Assembly (NCBI RefSeq): GCF_014529535.1
Contig: NW_023503727.1
Location: 1,116,001-1,180,000, forward strand
Source: Bradysia coprophila
Lineage: Eukaryota > Arthropoda > Insecta > Diptera > Sciaridae
Length of the DNA: 64,000 nucleotides
Reading direction: 5' to 3'
A program made the translations under genes and the position numbers. Positions 63,101 to 64,000 of the stretch are shown here, piece after piece. Each line of letters begins with the position of its first letter. Position 1 is the stretch's first letter. The notes under the pieces are model-generated. The model was not told the origin of the DNA and made no database searches. It saw only the letters and a list, made by a program, of their open reading frames with translations.

Positions 63101-63203
63101 CCTTGAGCCGTTTTATTGTCCAGGAGAGTTCACATTGTATTGTTTGATCTTCGAACTGTTGATTTGGGGCTTTGACAATGATTGTGACTGGATTGTTATC
63201 CAT
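51200..63203 (-). CDS. Herpud: Herp (homocysteine-responsive ER-resident ubiquitin-like domain protein)
   Basis: An ER membrane protein of the unfolded-protein response that scaffolds the Hrd1 ubiquitin-ligase complex in ERAD. Exons: 63203-63069, 52536-52334, 52277-52074, 52006-51614, 51539-51200; all GT-AG, phases join, 424 residues (human about 391). The ubiquitin-like domain (residues 1-90) is split by intron 1: VTIIVKAPNQ and LLSEVYPSKP in exon 1, DEQKLIYSGQLLND and HTVHLVLQSN in exon 2. Then come QIYRQYYSQYMNA, a Gln/Pro-rich stretch (200-260), WLDLFYAF, a hydrophobic hairpin (LMVLVTLIYFYSSPLRCLIV to ILYYG, about 282-311), an Asn/Gln/Ala-rich linker and the conserved end (RTFIMSFFASLIPE). 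Intron 1 is 10.5 kb and holds a nested gene and many repeats; the other introns are 55-75 bp. Confidence 0.93.
52776..54023. mobile_element. GACCCGTACGAA-ended repeat family, copy B
   Basis: About 1.25 kb from AAAAACATAGCTAACGCCGA to TTCGTACGGGTCTAAAAAT, nearly identical (inverted) to copy A. It contains the CAGACAGACAGACGGACAGA run at 53863-53890. It lies in Herp intron 1, 240 bp from exon 2. Confidence 0.88.
54431..56103 (+). pseudogene. Secreted leucine-rich-repeat protein gene broken by a MITE
   Basis: A single-exon gene nested in Herp intron 1 on the opposite strand. From the Met at 54431 there is a signal peptide (MNAKLFLIVILCFVSSTIG), a Cys-rich cap (FSCPKSCDC), LRRs such as LTSFSLTESKIQHLSKKLF and LQGMSLVKNKFVNIPQRL, then after the insertion VYDLNMRNNALTDLPENF and a C-terminal LRR cap (NPINCECL ... 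VCASPLNLNG) to the stop at 56101-56103. A 159-bp MITE plus its 8-bp duplication (167 bp, not a multiple of three) interrupts the frame after SVR-coding bases at 55416. The present frame reads about 50 foreign residues to 55576. Removing the MITE and one duplication restores one continuous LRR frame of roughly 500 residues, so the break is recent or polymorphic. AATAAA at 56171. An upstream in-frame ATG at 54365 is less likely. Confidence 0.85.
55417..55575. mobile_element. hAT-type MITE inside the LRR gene
   Basis: Ends CAGGGATGCCGACTT and AAGTCGGCGCCCCTG (13 of 15 inverted) are flanked by a perfect 8-bp direct repeat AAATCCGT at 55409-55416 and 55576-55583. An 8-bp duplication with CAGGG termini is typical of the hAT superfamily. 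Inside are repeated GTAGTGGTGCTC words. Confidence 0.88.
56251..56596. mobile_element. GC-rich hAT-like nonautonomous element
   Basis: Ends TAGAGATGTGCGGGCCG and CGGCCCGCACACCTCTA are inverted with one mismatch. The interior repeats GGGCCGGGCGGGCTT and GCCCGAAAATGTCGG. The words GTATCTTAGA flank it on both sides, consistent with a target duplication. It is the only GC-rich block in the window. Confidence 0.75.
56597..57582. other. Intronic DNA, no gene seen
   Basis: AT-rich sequence in Herp intron 1. The phrase GGTAACCAC near 57095 and its complement near 57308 (GTGGTTACCCCCTCGAAA with TTTCGAGGGGGTAACCAC) form inverted repeats about 245 bp apart, possibly MITE ends. Confidence 0.45.
57583..59053 (+). 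mobile_element. APE-type LINE remnant, reverse transcriptase region
   Basis: Reverse-transcriptase blocks in order: HHLFVDFETAYDRVFRRKLW, VRAKVRIRNNLSDS, (MITE), GLRQGDGLAALFFNIVLEK, CQYADDLDLI, GLKVSERKTKYM, YLGSLV, then after a frameshift near 58620 YGSEAWCMTQSDEQTLLVFE, INRLRWLGHVQRM and RRRPGRLRARLKDAI. The YADD box is intact but a stop follows at 58285. 5' truncated, with no endonuclease seen. It is inactive. The GLRQGDGLA wording is of the type common in dipteran RTE/Jockey-like LINEs; I cannot fix the clade. Confidence 0.85.
57869..58127. mobile_element. MITE inserted in the LINE
   Basis: 259 bp with ends CTAAGAGTAATTATA and TATAATTACTCTAAG (one mismatch) and further paired sequence inward to TGTGGTCCCAACAT. 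It is flanked by the 8-bp direct repeat CTTGGAAG (57861-57868, 58128-58135). Its removal joins LEALE to GLRQGDG in the LINE. Confidence 0.88.
59327..59585. repeat. Inverted repeat with tandemly doubled arms
   Basis: CAGAGAAATGATAAG (59327) and its complement at 59585 bound a hairpin. Each arm has two tandem ~55-bp units (AAATGATAAGTTGGTA ... GATAGAAGGAAC) and an inner GACAGTTGGCTCC. The loop is about 27 bp near 59456. Left-arm units are more diverged than right-arm units. Confidence 0.85.
59586..61109. other. Intronic DNA with an old family relic, no gene
   Basis: 60325-60450 (GCACGATAACTTGAGTAA, GGCTAAGTTCGAAGATGGG) is a worn relative of the 42498-43733 family. The open frame at 60024-60254 has no support. 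Confidence 0.5.
60923..60980. repeat. Conserved-core hairpin (site 4)
   Basis: CATACGAGTGTGAAGTTTGC, then GGCC-AGAGCGAAGCGAG-GGCC, then GTAATTCTCACGAGTCG. The inner GGCC stems are perfect, the outer stem is imperfect. AGAGCGAAGCGA includes GC-GAA-GC. A near copy is at 62338-62394. Confidence 0.65.
61110..62142. mobile_element. GACCCGTACGAA-ended repeat family, copy C (end-deleted)
   Basis: Same orientation as copy B. After AAAAACATAGCTA it jumps directly to ATAAATTCCTATTTAAACAG, so about 200 bp including one GACCCGTACGAA end are missing. The rest is 97-98% like copy B by eye, through to TTCGTACGGGTCTAAAAAT. Confidence 0.87.
62143..63068. other. Intronic DNA near Herp exon 1, no gene
   Basis: AT-rich, with ATTT repeats at 62215-62240 and the hairpin at 62338-62394. 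Confidence 0.5.
62338..62394. repeat. Conserved-core hairpin (site 5)
   Basis: It is nearly the same as 60923-60980, including GCGGCCAGAGCGAAGCGAGG, with a few stem differences (GTGGGAA for GTGTGAA on the left, TTCACAC for TTCTCAC on the right). The two sites flank copy C. Confidence 0.65.
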
Positions 63204-64000
63204 TGTGATACGGATTCAATTTGCCACACACCAATTAAATCAAAATTATTTGAATGATTACTGTGATGTAAAAACGTTCGCTCGATTGTCTTGAACGGCA
63301 CTTGGCGGAAATTTGCACACAATTTAAACAAAAGCAAAATGTTTTCCAATTCGAACCGAAACGGATCAGACCCCGAAAAACAAATAACAAAAAATCAATT
63401 TCTGTTGACACTCTGATGAAAATATAATAATCCAACACGATTGCAGGGAACACTCGAAATTTTCTTATTGCGTCGTTTAATTTCAGTTCAGCTCGTCTTT
63501 TCTGTTTATCGGAACAATGAGTACTGATTCGGTGACGGCAATGAGATGCAGGTTATAAATTTTACTGATAAAAACTCGAAATTTTTATTATTTGATTTGA
63601 TTATAGTACGTGTTGAAAAGCAATGGATATTTGTACGAACTGGATTGGTCGGAAATAAATGAAAATTTAATTTCGGATGTGTGTGTGTGTGCGTGTTTGC
63701 AGTGTGTGTGCATCCCAGATGACATCGGTTTCGTTTGAGTCGAGTTCACATTCAGCGACATCTACATTCTAAACATAATATCGTTGCTTGGAAATTAGTC
63801 GGGGTCATTTCCGATTTTATGATTAGTCATGGCCCTAATAGGGAAATGCTGTTTGGAAAGTAACGCTCTGTTAGATTTTTGCATAGAATTCTGTTACATT
63901 TCTAGTGCATTTCAAAACTAATTTCAGCGCTCTATTTTTTTCGTGAACCAACTTCACAGCGATGACATTGCTTTGGTATCCAGAGAGATGCTAATATGAC
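63204..64000. other. 5' flank of the Herp gene
   Basis: Presumed 5' UTR and promoter. A GT run lies at 63678-63710. I could not identify an ER-stress element with confidence. Confidence 0.45.

Overview
The window is nuclear DNA from an eukaryote, almost certainly an insect and most plausibly a dipteran of the fungus-gnat type. The evidence is AT-rich sequence, short GT-AG introns of about 60-120 bp in most genes, a zinc-finger gene with an arthropod ZAD domain, a two-finger-per-exon C2H2 gene, an insect-like Herp, an AIG1-family gene, and a very high load of DNA transposons, MITEs and foldback elements. The species assignment is inference; no organelle or bacterial genes are present.

Layout. 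1-5393 is a satellite array with a 941-bp higher-order period. It is followed by a decayed Penelope-like retroelement (5585-6506), a start-less TDP-43 N-terminal exon (7055-7313), a 1.4-kb repeat element, a decayed Tigger/pogo transposon (9511-11294), an R2-like non-LTR fragment (11700-13169) joined head-on to a truncated alpha-tubulin gene copy (13170-13754), and a 3.6-kb palindrome-rich element (15256-18877) that carries a second, 2.1-kb foldback element nested inside it.

18887-25214 holds two intact genes on the + strand: a five-exon tRNA-dihydrouridine synthase of the DUS4 type (19045-21037) and a four-exon ZAD-C2H2 zinc-finger protein (22512-25214). 29175-36817 on the - strand is an AIG1/ADTRP-family gene with three alternative first exons. 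38568-40471 (-) is a five-exon C2H2 zinc-finger gene. 45240-45623 (+) is a small two-exon membrane protein that converges with a broken chymotrypsin-like serine protease homologue (45801-47199, -).

51200-63203 (-) is a five-exon Herp (HERPUD) gene of the ER-stress/ERAD pathway. Its 10.5-kb first intron contains an opposite-strand leucine-rich-repeat gene broken by a 159-bp hAT-type MITE with a perfect 8-bp target duplication, a dead LINE with its own MITE insertion, and several other repeats.

The genes are unrelated housekeeping or regulatory genes with no operon-like organisation. The most unusual material is the palindrome biology: at least seven loci carry multi-stem hairpins whose stems differ completely but whose tip keeps a similar core (GAGC-C-GAA-GGCGAAG-like, a GNA triloop); two elements are built from 13-bp dyads ACGATA-N-TATCGT phased at 21 bp in places; and there are three long, near-perfect inverted repeats (27572-27907, 49431-49864, 59327-59585). 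All exon models, repeat boundaries and similarities were read by eye from the sequence and from memory of protein families; none was checked by a search.
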